This document shows, piece by piece, positions 34,987 through 43,853 of a DNA stretch of 64,000 nt. This DNA is from Massilia sp. CF038 (GTDB lineage Bacteria > Pseudomonadota > Gammaproteobacteria > Burkholderiales > Burkholderiaceae_D). How positions within the stretch are numbered: the first letter of the stretch is position 1; every line of letters starts with the position of its first letter. The position numbers were made by a program, and so were the translations under genes. The stretch lies in the NCBI RefSeq assembly GCF_900129765.1, contig NZ_FQWU01000003.1, forward strand, positions 372,001 to 436,000, given 5' to 3'. The notes under the pieces are model-generated. The model searched no databases and was not told the origin of the DNA. It worked only from the letters and a program-made list of their open reading frames with translations.

Positions 34987-35772
34987 TCAATGCAGCCAGT
35001 TTGGCTTGCGCTTTTCGAGGAAGGAGGCCACGCCTTCGCGCCCTTCTTCCGACGAACGGATGTCGGCGATGCGCTCGGCCGTGTCGACTACGAGCGCGCT
35101 GTCGACGGTTTTGCCGCTCACGTCGCGCACCAGTACCTTGGCCTGACGTACCGCATTCGGGCTACTGGTGACCAGCGCCTTGACAATGCCAGCCACGGTC
35201 GCGTCAAGGACGTCGAGCGCCACCACTTCGTGCACGAAGCCGATGCGATGCGCTTCCTGGGCCGAAAATTTTTCCGCCGTCAGGAAATAGCGGCGCGCGG
35301 CGTTTTCGCCCATGGCCTTGATGACGTAAGGCGAAATGGTGGCCGGGATCAAGCCAAGCTTCACTTCCGACAGGCAGAAGGCGACGCCGCTGGCGGACAC
35401 CGCGATGTCGCAGGCCGCTACCAGGCCCATGCCGCCGGCGTAGCAATCGCCCTGCACCTTGGCGACCACCGGTTTCGGGCACAGGTAGATGGTGCGCAGC
35501 ATGTCGGCCAGCTTTTCGGCATCGTCGACATTTTCGGCGTAGGTGTAGCCGGCCATCTTCTTCATCCAGTTCAGATCGGCGCCGGCGCAGAAGGCCGGGC
35601 CTTTGGCTGCCAGCACAATGGCGCGCACCTCGGCGTTTTCGCCCAGGTCCTTGAAGGCCAGGCCCAGTTCAGCGATGGTGAATTCGTTAAATGCGTTGCG
35701 CACGTCCGGGCGATTGAGCGTGATGGTGGCCACACGCTCAACGATGTCGACGGTCAGGGTTTCAAATTGCAT
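34987..35772 (-). CDS. liuC: Methylglutaconyl-CoA hydratase (enoyl-CoA hydratase family)
   Basis: Crotonase-fold enzyme of 261 residues. The oxyanion-hole regions are KGPAFCAGADLNWMKKMA and GDCYAGGMGLVAACDIAV, and the hydratase acid pair lies around SEVKLGLIPATISPYV. In the liu pathway it converts 3-methylglutaconyl-CoA to HMG-CoA, between the LiuB/D carboxylase and LiuE. Its start is 9 bp after the liuB stop. Generic enoyl-CoA hydratase is the alternative name. Confidence 0.9.
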   Translation of the reverse strand: MQFETLTVDIVERVATITLNRPDVRNAFNEFTIAELGLAFKDLGENAEVRAIVLAAKGPAFCAGADLNWMKKMAGYTYAENVDDAEKLADMLRTIYLCPKPVVAKVQGDCYAGGMGLVAACDIAVSASGVAFCLSEVKLGLIPATISPYVIKAMGENAARRYFLTAEKFSAQEAHRIGFVHEVVALDVLDATVAGIVKALVTSSPNAVRQAKVLVRDVSGKTVDSALVVDTAERIADIRSSEEGREGVASFLEKRKPNWLH

Positions 35773-35781
35773 CGCAGCTCC

Positions 35782-37389
35782 TTACATGCGGAAGACACCG
35801 AACTTGGTGTCCTCGATTTCGGCGTTCAGCGCGGCCGACAGGCCCAGGCCCAGCACCATGCGGGTGTCGGCCGGATCGATCACGCCATCGTCCCACAGGC
35901 GCGCCGTGGCGTAATAGGGGTGGCCCTGGTGCTCGTATTGTTCCTTGATCGGCTGCTTGAAGGCGGCTTCTTCTTCGGCGCTCCACTGGCCGCCCTTGCC
36001 TTCGATGCCGTCGCGCTTGACGGTGGCCAGCACCGACGCGGCCTGGTCGCCGCCCATGACGGAAATGCGCGCGTTTGGCCACATCCACAAGAAGCGTGGC
36101 GAGAACGCGCGGCCGCACATGCCGTAGTTGCCGGCGCCGAAACTGCCACCGATGATGACCGTGAACTTCGGTACTGCGGCGGTGGCCACAGCGGTGACCA
36201 TCTTGGCGCCGTTGCGGGCGATGCCTTCGTTTTCGTATTTGCGGCCCACCATGAAGCCGGTGATATTTTGCAGGAACACCAGCGGGATCTTGCGCTGGCA
36301 GCACAGCTCGATGAAGTGGGTGCCCTTGAGCGCCGACTCCGAGAACAGAATGCCGTTGTTGGCGATGATGCCGACCTTGACCCCGTAGATGTGGGCAAAG
36401 CCGCAGATCAGGGTGGTGCCGTAACGGGCCTTGAATTCATCGAATTCGCTGCCGTCGACAATGCGGGCGATCACTTCGCGCACATCGAAGGGCTTGCGCG
36501 TGTCCACGGGGATCACGCCATACAGCTCTTGCGGCGCGTATTTCGGTTCGATCGATTCACGCAGGGCCATTTGCTGCGGCTTGGTGCGGTTCAGATTCGA
36601 CACAATGGTGCGCGCCAGCGACAGCGCGTGCAGGTCGTTCTGGGCCAGGTGGTCAACCACGCCCGACAGGCGGGTGTGCACGTCGCCGCCGCCCAGGTCT
36701 TCTGCGGTGACCACTTCGCCGGTGGCCGCTTTCACCAGCGGCGGGCCGCCCAGGAAGATGGTGCCTTGTTCCTTGACGATGATCGATTCGTCGCTCATGG
36801 CCGGCACATAGGCGCCGCCGGCAGTGCAGGAGCCCATGACCACGGCGATTTGCGGAATGCCCTTGGCCGACAAATTAGCCTGGTTGAAGAAGATGCGGCC
36901 GAAATGGTCGCGGTCGGGGAAGACGTCGTCCTGGTTGGGCAGGTTGGCGCCGCCCGAGTCGACCAGGTAGATACATGGCAGATTGTTCTGGTCCGCGATT
37001 TCCTGGGCGCGCAGGTGCTTCTTGACCGTCATCGGATAGTAGGTACCGCCCTTGACGGTTGCGTCGTTACAGACGATCACGCATTCCTGGCCCGAGACAC
37101 GGCCGATGCCGGTGATGATGCCCGCAGCTGGCGCGGCGCCTTCGTACATATCGTAGGCGGCCAGCTGGGAAAACTCGAGGAAAGGCGTGCCGGGATCGAG
37201 CAGCATCTGGACCCGGTCGCGCGGCAGCAGCTTGCCGCGTGCGACATGCTTGGCGCTGGCAGCGGCGCCACCACCGGCGGCCATGGCAGCGACCTTGGCG
37301 TGCAGGTCGTCGACCACGCTTTGCATGGCTGCCACGTTGGCCTTGAAGTCATCGCTGCGCGGATTGAGTTTGCTGTCGATTTGAGGCAT
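35782..37389 (-). CDS. liuB: Methylcrotonyl-CoA carboxylase carboxyltransferase beta subunit
   Basis: Carboxyltransferase of 535 residues, the partner of LiuD. The two crotonase-like halves are visible: [20 protein letters not shown] and [16 protein letters not shown] in the first, and [20 protein letters not shown] and [16 protein letters not shown] in the second, typical of MccB. It transfers CO2 from biotin to methylcrotonyl-CoA. Its start is 8 bp after ychJ, so its own promoter, if any, lies inside ychJ. Confidence 0.95.
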   Translation of the reverse strand: MPQIDSKLNPRSDDFKANVAAMQSVVDDLHAKVAAMAAGGGAAASAKHVARGKLLPRDRVQMLLDPGTPFLEFSQLAAYDMYEGAAPAAGIITGIGRVSGQECVIVCNDATVKGGTYYPMTVKKHLRAQEIADQNNLPCIYLVDSGGANLPNQDDVFPDRDHFGRIFFNQANLSAKGIPQIAVVMGSCTAGGAYVPAMSDESIIVKEQGTIFLGGPPLVKAATGEVVTAEDLGGGDVHTRLSGVVDHLAQNDLHALSLARTIVSNLNRTKPQQMALRESIEPKYAPQELYGVIPVDTRKPFDVREVIARIVDGSEFDEFKARYGTTLICGFAHIYGVKVGIIANNGILFSESALKGTHFIELCCQRKIPLVFLQNITGFMVGRKYENEGIARNGAKMVTAVATAAVPKFTVIIGGSFGAGNYGMCGRAFSPRFLWMWPNARISVMGGDQAASVLATVKRDGIEGKGGQWSAEEEAAFKQPIKEQYEHQGHPYYATARLWDDGVIDPADTRMVLGLGLSAALNAEIEDTKFGVFRM

Positions 37390-37397
37390 TGCGATCC

Positions 37398-37826
37398 TTA
37401 TTTGTCCGGGAAACTGCCGTCCAGGTAAAACCAGCGCGCCACCCCGTCGGCCGGCTCGCGCACGAAGCGGCTGAGCTCGTGCAAGCGATGGGCACGTCCG
37501 TTGATCTTGTAGCGGGCGACGAATTCTACGGTATCGGCGTCTTGATTTTCTGGCAATTCTGCTTTACGTTGACGTAAACGTAAAGCAGATTTTACCTCAA
37601 GTCCGAGCCACTGCAATGCCTCGTTTTCCTGCACGATGGGCTCGTTTGGCAGGGTGCTGGGATGCCAGGTGGCGCGCAGATAGGCTTCATTGCGCTGGGT
37701 ATAGGCGGTATAGCGCGAACGCATCAGCGCTTCGGCGGTTGCGGGCACGGCTTGCCCTGCGAGGTAAGGGCCGCAGCAGGCGGCAAGCGAAGTGCCGCCG
37801 CAGGGGCAGGTGGCTGGTGCTGGCAT
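37398..37826 (-). CDS. ychJ: YchJ-family SEC-C motif protein
   Basis: Protein of 142 residues with an N-terminal SEC-C-type zinc motif ([16 protein letters not shown]), a short [10 protein letters not shown] segment and a C-terminal domain typical of YchJ ([27 protein letters not shown]). Function is unknown; metal-dependent binding is likely. A perfect palindrome within its coding part (37558-37589) forces TTA, CGT and AAA codons that are AT-richer than the surroundings, so that DNA probably has a second role. Confidence 0.85.
   Translation of the reverse strand: MPAPATCPCGGTSLAACCGPYLAGQAVPATAEALMRSRYTAYTQRNEAYLRATWHPSTLPNEPIVQENEALQWLGLEVKSALRLRQRKAELPENQDADTVEFVARYKINGRAHRLHELSRFVREPADGVARWFYLDGSFPDK
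37558..37589. promoter_or_regulatory. Perfect 13+6+13 palindrome in ychJ, candidate operator of the liu/bio array
   Basis: Arms 37558-37570 and 37577-37589 are exact reverse complements around a 6-base centre, including TTTACGTTGACGTAAA. This resembles, as I remember them, the MerR-family LiuR sites that control leucine-degradation genes. It lies 169 bp before the liuB start. On the minus strand a -35-like TTTACG and -10-like CAGAAT could flank its dyad. It is unusually AT-rich for this region. Confidence 0.5.
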
Positions 37827-37907
37827 GGCGGTCTGGCAAAAAAGGAATCCGGCAATTATCCGCCAAATCCGCCATGCGCGAGGGGAGCGATGCGCTTATC
37901 GCGCCAA

Positions 37908-38315
37908 TCAGATGAAGCGGCGCAGGAAGCTGAGGCCGCCAAGCGCGGCAAGTGCTGCCAGAATCCCGTAGTGGTTCCAGAAACTGCGTTGGGTATTCTT
38001 GAAAGCGTAGGCGGGATCGCCGCGCAGTTTGCTGGCCACGGCAGCTGGCAGGTCCGCGTAGCTGTCCTGGGCGGAAACGGCCACCAGGCTGCAGTTCCAG
38101 GTCCAGATGTCGGCCCAGAACAGGCCAAAGTGATCGCATTTGTAGCCAGCCTTGTAGCTGTTCAAATCACGGTATTCGCTGACCATCTCGGCAGGAAACG
38201 GTGCTACTTCAAACAGTTCGGAGCCGGTATTAAACAGAAGGAAGCCCTTGGCCTGGGCGGGCAGGCAGAACAGCATGGCGAGAATGCTTGCGAAAACGAA
38301 ATTTCTAATTTTCAT
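37908..38315 (-). CDS. Hypothetical exported protein with C-terminal anchor
   Basis: Protein of 135 residues, not assigned. A signal peptide (about 1-22, cleaved near AQAKG) is followed by a small domain with two Cys (GYKCDHFGLFW and WTWNCSLV) and several Trp residues. A C-terminal hydrophobic helix ending in Arg (GGLSFLRRFI) follows. It is separated by 81 bp from ychJ. Confidence 0.6.
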   Translation of the reverse strand: MKIRNFVFASILAMLFCLPAQAKGFLLFNTGSELFEVAPFPAEMVSEYRDLNSYKAGYKCDHFGLFWADIWTWNCSLVAVSAQDSYADLPAAVASKLRGDPAYAFKNTQRSFWNHYGILAALAALGGLSFLRRFI

Positions 38316-38423
38316 GGGAACGATTCGTTGTATTGACGGAAGGCTACTGTAACCGAAATTTCAACGAATATGGTATTTTGACCAACATACAACAATGCAA
38401 CATTTCCTACTGGACAGGGTTGT

Positions 38424-39611
38424 TCAATCATGCATGATGGCTGCCAGCTTTCGCGCCGCGCCGCAGGCAAAAGTAAATCCCAGCGGTCCATGTCCCACGT
38501 TCAGCCACAGGTTGGCATAGCGGCTGGCGCCAATCAGCGGCGCCCCGCTGGGCGTCGATGGCCGCAGCCCGGCCCAGGTGGCAAGCTGGGCATAGTCGGC
38601 CGCTTGCGGCATGGTGGCGCGCACCTGGCGCAGCAAGCCCTGAACCCGCGCCGCGTCAAGCGTCAGATTCTCGCCTACCAGATCGGCCATCGCGGCAACA
38701 CGCAGTCGTTCGCCAATGCGCGCGTACAGGATTTTGCGTTCGAAATCGGTCACGCTGACCTGTGGCGCCAGATCGCCGCTGCGGATCGGTGCGGTCAGAC
38801 TGTAGCCCTTGACCGGATACAGAGGCAGCCGGATATCCGCCGTGGCCGCCAGATCGCGGCTGGCAATACCGGCGGCCAGCACATAATGGTCGGCGACCAG
38901 GCGGCCCGCGGCCGTGGCCACCCCTGTGACCTTGCCGCGCGCCCGCTCAAGCTGGTGCGCAGCGCCCGTGACGCGCGCTTGAAAGCGGGGATGCTGGGCA
39001 ATGCGGCGCATCAATGCTTCGCAAAAGGCATGACAATCGGCCACCGCCTCGCCCGGATTGAAGATGCCGCCGGCCAGTGCCGCTTCCACGTGCGCCAGGG
39101 CTGGCTCGCAGCGCACGCATTGCGCCGGTGACAGGAGCTGACCCGCATCCGGTCTGGCGACGGCCACGTCGAGTGCGGGACGCGAGCGATAGATGATCAG
39201 CTTGCCTGCTTCGCGCCAGCTGAATTCCTCTTGCGGAATGGCCAGTTCCGCCATGGCCTGGCGGCTCGCTTCGCCCAGTTCAAGCAGGTGGGCGGTGGTT
39301 GCACTGTTGGCGGCGGCATTGCAGTGCGCCAGAAAACTGGCCAGCCAGCGCCATTGGCGCAAGTCCAGTTCGGGCCGAAAACGCAGCGGCGCATCCTGCT
39401 GGAACATCCAGTGCAGGGCCTTGAGCGGCACGCCAGCGTCGGCCAGGGGCGACACGTAGCGGTAGCTGAGCTGGCCGCCGTTGGCGTAGCTGGCGCCGTT
39501 GCCGACCTGGACTTCGCGTTCCAGCAGAGTGACGCCAAATCCCGCCTCAAGCAGCCACCAGGCCGAGGTCAGGCCAATCACGCCACCGCCAATGACAAGT
39601 ACGTGCTGCAT
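38424..39611 (-). CDS. dadA: D-amino-acid dehydrogenase (DadA family)
   Basis: FAD-dependent oxidoreductase of 395 residues. The dinucleotide motif VIGGGVIGLTSAWWLLEAG is at the N-terminus, and SYANGGQLSYRYVSPLADAG after it is the DadA substrate-pocket signature. The enzyme oxidises D-amino acids such as D-alanine and passes electrons to the respiratory chain. It is divergent from the GntR regulator gene. Since D-alanine is released by the wall-salvage genes across the shared promoter region, a functional link is plausible. Confidence 0.88.
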   Translation of the reverse strand: MQHVLVIGGGVIGLTSAWWLLEAGFGVTLLEREVQVGNGASYANGGQLSYRYVSPLADAGVPLKALHWMFQQDAPLRFRPELDLRQWRWLASFLAHCNAAANSATTAHLLELGEASRQAMAELAIPQEEFSWREAGKLIIYRSRPALDVAVARPDAGQLLSPAQCVRCEPALAHVEAALAGGIFNPGEAVADCHAFCEALMRRIAQHPRFQARVTGAAHQLERARGKVTGVATAAGRLVADHYVLAAGIASRDLAATADIRLPLYPVKGYSLTAPIRSGDLAPQVSVTDFERKILYARIGERLRVAAMADLVGENLTLDAARVQGLLRQVRATMPQAADYAQLATWAGLRPSTPSGAPLIGASRYANLWLNVGHGPLGFTFACGAARKLAAIMHD

Positions 39612-39797
39612 TCAAATCCTTTCACGGAATCGATTTTGCCGGGCACGGCTGAGCGCATTCTCACTTTTTTTCGAGCGGGCGCAGTAGAATGCGACAACGG
39701 TTGCTGTAACTTTTACGGGTCCGAGGCGTTATCAGATTACACCGAAGTGCGTTTTTCGGATGCCCCCGTGCAGCACAATGAACCAAAGCGGAATGCA

Positions 39798-40538
39798 ATG
39801 AGCGATACCAGCACCGAATTCAAAGCCGATGCGAATGACAATTCACCGCTGTACATGCAGGTGGCGCGCAAGCTCATCGCCGATGTACGGGACGGCCGTT
39901 ATCAGGTCGATCAGGCGCTGCCGTCCGAACGGCTGCTGTCCGAACAGCTCGATGTGTCGCGCGTCACGGCGCGCAAGGCCATTGACCAGCTGGTCGAACA
40001 GGGTCTGGTGGTGCGGCGCCGTGGTTCCGGCAATTATGTGGCGCCGCGCATCGAGCAGCCGCTGTCGAACCTGTCCAGTTTTTCCGAGCAATTGCAGCAG
40101 CGTGGCTACCGGCCCGGTTCGCAGTGGCTGAGCCGTGCCGTGGTGGCCGCGTCCGCCGACGAGCAGCTCAGCCTGGGCCTGTCGCCCAATGCGCGGGTGG
40201 CGCGCCTGGAACGCTTGCGCATGGCCGACGATATCGTCATGGCCTACGAGGTCAGCATCATTCCCGCCAGCGTGCTGCCGCAGCCTGATGCGGTGGGCAA
40301 TTCCCTGTACGAACACCTGGCCGCCAGCGGCCATATGCCCATGCGTGCACTGCAGCATATTCGCGCCATGAATGCGTCCGCCACACTGGCCGGGCAGCTG
40401 GGCGTGCCTGAAAATCAGGCAGTGCTGTTCATTACCCGCGTGGGTTACCTGGAATCGGGCCAGGCGGTCGAGCTTACCCATTCTTATTGCCGCAGCGATC
40501 ACTACGATTTTGTCGCCGAAATGCGGCGCGTGGCCTGA
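39798..40538 (+). CDS. nagR: GntR/HutC-type regulator (NagR-like)
   Basis: Transcription factor of 246 residues. The N-terminal winged helix (about 15-80) has PSERLLSEQLDVSRVTARKAIDQLVEQGLV, and a UTRA effector domain follows (about 95-240). UTRA-type GntR proteins next to N-acetyl sugar genes commonly sense GlcNAc-6-P or GlcN-6-P, as NagR and DasR do. It heads the murQ-ddpX cluster and is divergent from dadA. I cannot identify its operator with confidence. Confidence 0.85.
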   Translation: MSDTSTEFKADANDNSPLYMQVARKLIADVRDGRYQVDQALPSERLLSEQLDVSRVTARKAIDQLVEQGLVVRRRGSGNYVAPRIEQPLSNLSSFSEQLQQRGYRPGSQWLSRAVVAASADEQLSLGLSPNARVARLERLRMADDIVMAYEVSIIPASVLPQPDAVGNSLYEHLAASGHMPMRALQHIRAMNASATLAGQLGVPENQAVLFITRVGYLESGQAVELTHSYCRSDHYDFVAEMRRVA

Positions 40539-40564
40539 TTGCGGGTCTGACCAAAGGCGGATCG

Positions 40565-41446
40565 ATGCTCAACACTGAAACTCCCGACCCCAGGCATGCC
40601 GATCTCGACCACTATTCCACTGAACAACTTGTCACCGTCCTGGTGGACGACCAGCTCAACGCCGTGCACGCCGTGCGCGCAGCGGCCGGGGCACTGACGC
40701 GCGCGGTGGACGCGGCCCTGCCGCGGATCGAGGCGGGCGGGCGCCTGATCTACGTGGGCGCCGGCACGTCCGGCCGCCTGGGCGTGCTCGACAGCGTCGA
40801 ACTATACCCAACTTTTTCGTGGCCGCATGAACGGGCCGTGGCCCTGCTGGCGGGCGGCATTGACGCGATGTTCATTGCCGTCGAGGGTGCCGAAGATGAC
40901 CTGGCCAAAGGCGGCGCCGACATGCGCGAAGTCCACCCTGGCCCGAACGATGTGGTGTTGCTGCTGGCCGCTTCCGGCGCCACGCCGTATGTGCTGGGCG
41001 CGTTGCGCGCGGCGCGCGAGGCCGGCGCACTGGCGCTGGGCTTTGCCAATAATCCCGGCGCGCCCGTGGCGGCCGAAGCGGACATCGGTATCACCCTGGA
41101 CACGGGCGCGGAAGTTATTTCCGGCAGCACGCGCCTGAAAGCCGGCACTGCCCAGAAAATTGCTTTGAACACGTTTTCAAGTGCTTTGATGGTGCGTTTG
41201 AACAAGGTTTATGGCAACCTGATGGTAGACTTGAAAGCAACCAATGCCAAGCTGGTGCTGCGCGCAGTGCGCCTGACCATGTTTGCCACCGGCGCCGACG
41301 AAGCGGCGGCGCGCGCGGTGCTGGAAGAGTGCGATTTCCATGTCAAGGTCGCCATTGTCGCCTTGATGAAAAAAACCAGTATCGACCAGGCCAGGGTGCT
41401 GCTCGAGGCGACCCGCGGCAGCGTGCGCCAGGCGCTTGCAGCCTGA
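40565..41446 (+). CDS. murQ: N-acetylmuramic acid 6-phosphate etherase MurQ
   Basis: Cytoplasmic enzyme of 293 residues that cleaves the lactyl ether of MurNAc-6-P, giving GlcNAc-6-P. The SIS motif YVGAGTSGRLGVLDSVE includes Glu79, and AVEGAEDD includes Glu110, which agree in spacing with the catalytic Glu83 and Glu114 of E. coli MurQ. The ribosome site is AAAGGCGG. It follows the regulator by 26 bp and is key to muramic acid salvage. Confidence 0.93.
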   Translation: MLNTETPDPRHADLDHYSTEQLVTVLVDDQLNAVHAVRAAAGALTRAVDAALPRIEAGGRLIYVGAGTSGRLGVLDSVELYPTFSWPHERAVALLAGGIDAMFIAVEGAEDDLAKGGADMREVHPGPNDVVLLLAASGATPYVLGALRAAREAGALALGFANNPGAPVAAEADIGITLDTGAEVISGSTRLKAGTAQKIALNTFSSALMVRLNKVYGNLMVDLKATNAKLVLRAVRLTMFATGADEAAARAVLEECDFHVKVAIVALMKKTSIDQARVLLEATRGSVRQALAA

Positions 41447-41464
41447 CCTGGCCACGAAAGAACC

Positions 41465-42739
41465 ATGCAAAAATCGTTCGCGAACAATCCCTGGAGCTGG
41501 ATCCCCTCGCTGTATTTTGTCCAAGCCATTCCGTATGTGGTGGTGATGTCGCTGTCGGTCATCATCTACAAGGATTTTGGCATCAGCAATACCGACATCG
41601 CGTTTTACACCAGCTGGCTGTACCTGCCGTGGGTGATCAAGCCGCTCTGGTCCCCTTTCATTGACATGTTCCGCACCAAGCGCTGGTGGACGGTGAGCAT
41701 GCAGTTTGTGGTTGGCGCGGCGCTGGCCTCGGTGGCGCTGACCACCCATCTGCCCGCCTTCTTCCAGATCAGCCTGGCCATTCTGTGGCTGATGGCGTTC
41801 AGCTCGGCCACCCACGACATTGCCGCCGACGGTCTGTACATGCTGGCGCTGCCGCAGGACAAGCAAGCGGCCTTTGTCGGCGTGCGCAGCACCTTCTACC
41901 GCCTGGCCAATATTGCCGGCCAGGGCTTGCTGGTGTATCTGGCGGGCCAGATCACTGAGCGCACGGGCGACGTGGGCTATGCCTGGTCGGTTGTGCTCTA
42001 CATTTTGGCGGGCATGTTCCTGGCGTTGTGCGTGTACCACCTGACCGTGCTGCCGCGCCCGGCCAGCGATCAGCCGGTGGTGCAGACCGATAATTATTTC
42101 AAGGAATTCTTCACCACTTTCGTGCTGTTCTTCAAGCGCAAGGACATTCTGCTGGTGCTGGGCTTTATCCTCACCTTCCGGCTCGGTGAATCGCAGTTGA
42201 TCAAGCTGGTGGTGCCTTTCCTGAAAGACCCGGTTGCCAAGGGCGGCCTCGGACTGTCCACTTCGGATGTGGGCTGGGTCTACGGGACCGTGGGCGTGCT
42301 GTTCCTTACCTTGGGCGGATTGCTGGGCGGTTACCTGATCTCGAAAATCGGCCTCAAGCGCGCCCTGTGGCTGATGGTGTTTGCCGTGCACACGCCGGAC
42401 CTGGCGTTCGTGTATCTGGCGACCGCCTTGCCGCAGGACTTGCTGACCATCTCGGTTTGCATTGCACTTGAGCAGTTTGGTTACGGCTTCGGCTTTGCCG
42501 CCCTGCTGATGTATATGATCATGGTGGCCGATGGCGCCCACAAGACGGCCCATTACGCCATCTGCACCGGCTTGATGGCGGCCGGCATGATGCTGCCAGG
42601 CTTTTACAGCGGCCAGATCCAGGAATGGCTCGGTTATCCCCACTTCTTCATGTATGTCTGCCTGATGACACTCCCCGCCTTTTTGATGGCCGCGCTGGTC
42701 AAGATCGACCCGGAATTCGGCAAGGCGCCGGCCAAATGA
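41465..42739 (+). CDS. AmpG-like MFS permease
   Basis: Inner-membrane transporter of 424 residues with about 12 helices. The first helices (PSLYFVQAIPYVVVMSLSVIIYKDFG) and GVRSTFYRLANIAGQGLLVYLAG resemble AmpG, which imports GlcNAc-anhydroMurNAc muropeptides. MurQ upstream, NagX and the amidase downstream favour wall sugar uptake. The exact substrate (anhydromuropeptide, GlcNAc or MurNAc) is inferred. The stop overlaps nagX. Confidence 0.8.
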   Translation: MQKSFANNPWSWIPSLYFVQAIPYVVVMSLSVIIYKDFGISNTDIAFYTSWLYLPWVIKPLWSPFIDMFRTKRWWTVSMQFVVGAALASVALTTHLPAFFQISLAILWLMAFSSATHDIAADGLYMLALPQDKQAAFVGVRSTFYRLANIAGQGLLVYLAGQITERTGDVGYAWSVVLYILAGMFLALCVYHLTVLPRPASDQPVVQTDNYFKEFFTTFVLFFKRKDILLVLGFILTFRLGESQLIKLVVPFLKDPVAKGGLGLSTSDVGWVYGTVGVLFLTLGGLLGGYLISKIGLKRALWLMVFAVHTPDLAFVYLATALPQDLLTISVCIALEQFGYGFGFAALLMYMIMVADGAHKTAHYAICTGLMAAGMMLPGFYSGQIQEWLGYPHFFMYVCLMTLPAFLMAALVKIDPEFGKAPAK

Positions 42740-43839
42740 GCGCGGCCAAACGACTGACCTCACTCGATGCCTTCCGTGGATTCACCATTGCCGCCATGGT
42801 GCTGGTGAATAATCCGGGCGACTGGTCGCACCTGTATTCGCAACTGGCGCACGCGCACTGGCACGGCTGGACCTTCACCGACTGGATCTTTCCCTTCTTC
42901 CTGTTCATTGGTGGGGTCTCGATGTCCTTGTCGCTGGGACGCCTGGCTGCGGCCGGCGCCGACAAGCCGGCGCTGCTGACCAAGCTGGCCACGCGCGCCG
43001 TGATGATTTTTTTGATCGGGCTGACGCTCAACCTGTTCCCCGATTTTAATTTCTCCAATGTGCGCATTCCCGGCGTTTTGCAGCGCATCGCCTTGTGCAC
43101 TTTGCTGGCAGCGCCGCTGGTGGTGTACTGCGGCTGGCGCGCGCAGCTCGCTGCCATTGGCGTGTTGCTGGCGTTGTACAGTGTGTTGATGCTGCTGGTG
43201 CCGGTACCGGGCATCGGCGCCGGCGTGCTGGAACCGGGACGCGACATGGGCGCCTATCTGGACCGCATGCTGCTGGGCGGCCACCTGTGGAAGCAATCGG
43301 TGATCTGGGATCCGGAAGGGCTGCTCAGCACCATGCCTGCGCTGTGCACCCAGCTGATTGGTGTATTGACGGGGCGCTGGCTGTCATCGTCACGCCCGCG
43401 GGTGGAACAAACCGTGTGGCTGCTTTTGTCCGGGCTGGCATTGCTGTGGGCAGGGGCCATGCTTGACGTGGTGCTCATGCCGATCAACAAAGCGCTGTGG
43501 ACCCCGTCATTCGTGCTGTTTACCGGTGGCTGGGCGCTCCTCTTGTTCGGGGTGTTTTACTGGCTGCTGGACGCCAATCCGCACCGCCGCTGGCGCGCCA
43601 TTGCCACCCACTGGAGCACGCCGCTGCTGATCTACGGGATGAACGCCCTTTTCATCTTTGCGTTCTCTTCGCTGATTGCCAAGATGCTGATGCCATACGG
43701 GCCGGTCGTGAGTGCCATGCTGGCCACACTGGACGTGGCACCCGAATTGCGCTCTTTGCTTTATGCTCTGCTGTTTGATGCTGCCATGTTCATGGTCGCC
43801 TGGGTCATGTGGCGCAAGAAGTGGTTCGTAAAAGTCTAG
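42736..43839 (+). CDS. nagX: NagX-type acyltransferase-like membrane protein
   Basis: Membrane protein of 367 residues with about ten helices. TSLDAFRGFTIAAMVLVNNPG and WTFTDWIFPFFLFIGGVSMSLSLG are signatures of the NagX family, related to heparan-alpha-glucosaminide N-acetyltransferase. It sits in GlcNAc-utilisation clusters in many bacteria and may act on amino sugars at the membrane, which is inference. It overlaps the permease stop by 4 bp (ATGA). Confidence 0.85.
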   Translation: MSAAKRLTSLDAFRGFTIAAMVLVNNPGDWSHLYSQLAHAHWHGWTFTDWIFPFFLFIGGVSMSLSLGRLAAAGADKPALLTKLATRAVMIFLIGLTLNLFPDFNFSNVRIPGVLQRIALCTLLAAPLVVYCGWRAQLAAIGVLLALYSVLMLLVPVPGIGAGVLEPGRDMGAYLDRMLLGGHLWKQSVIWDPEGLLSTMPALCTQLIGVLTGRWLSSSRPRVEQTVWLLLSGLALLWAGAMLDVVLMPINKALWTPSFVLFTGGWALLLFGVFYWLLDANPHRRWRAIATHWSTPLLIYGMNALFIFAFSSLIAKMLMPYGPVVSAMLATLDVAPELRSLLYALLFDAAMFMVAWVMWRKKWFVKV

Positions 43840-43853
43840 ACGCGAGGATTGGT

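Noticed and set aside
34966-37428. 820-codon open frame antisense to liuC and liuB
   Set aside because: Same reason: mirror of two well-supported genes, composition typical of antisense GC-rich frames.
41177-42763. 528-codon antisense frame over murQ and the AmpG-like gene
   Set aside because: Gln/His/Arg-rich shadow; the sense genes carry catalytic motifs and tight operon overlaps.
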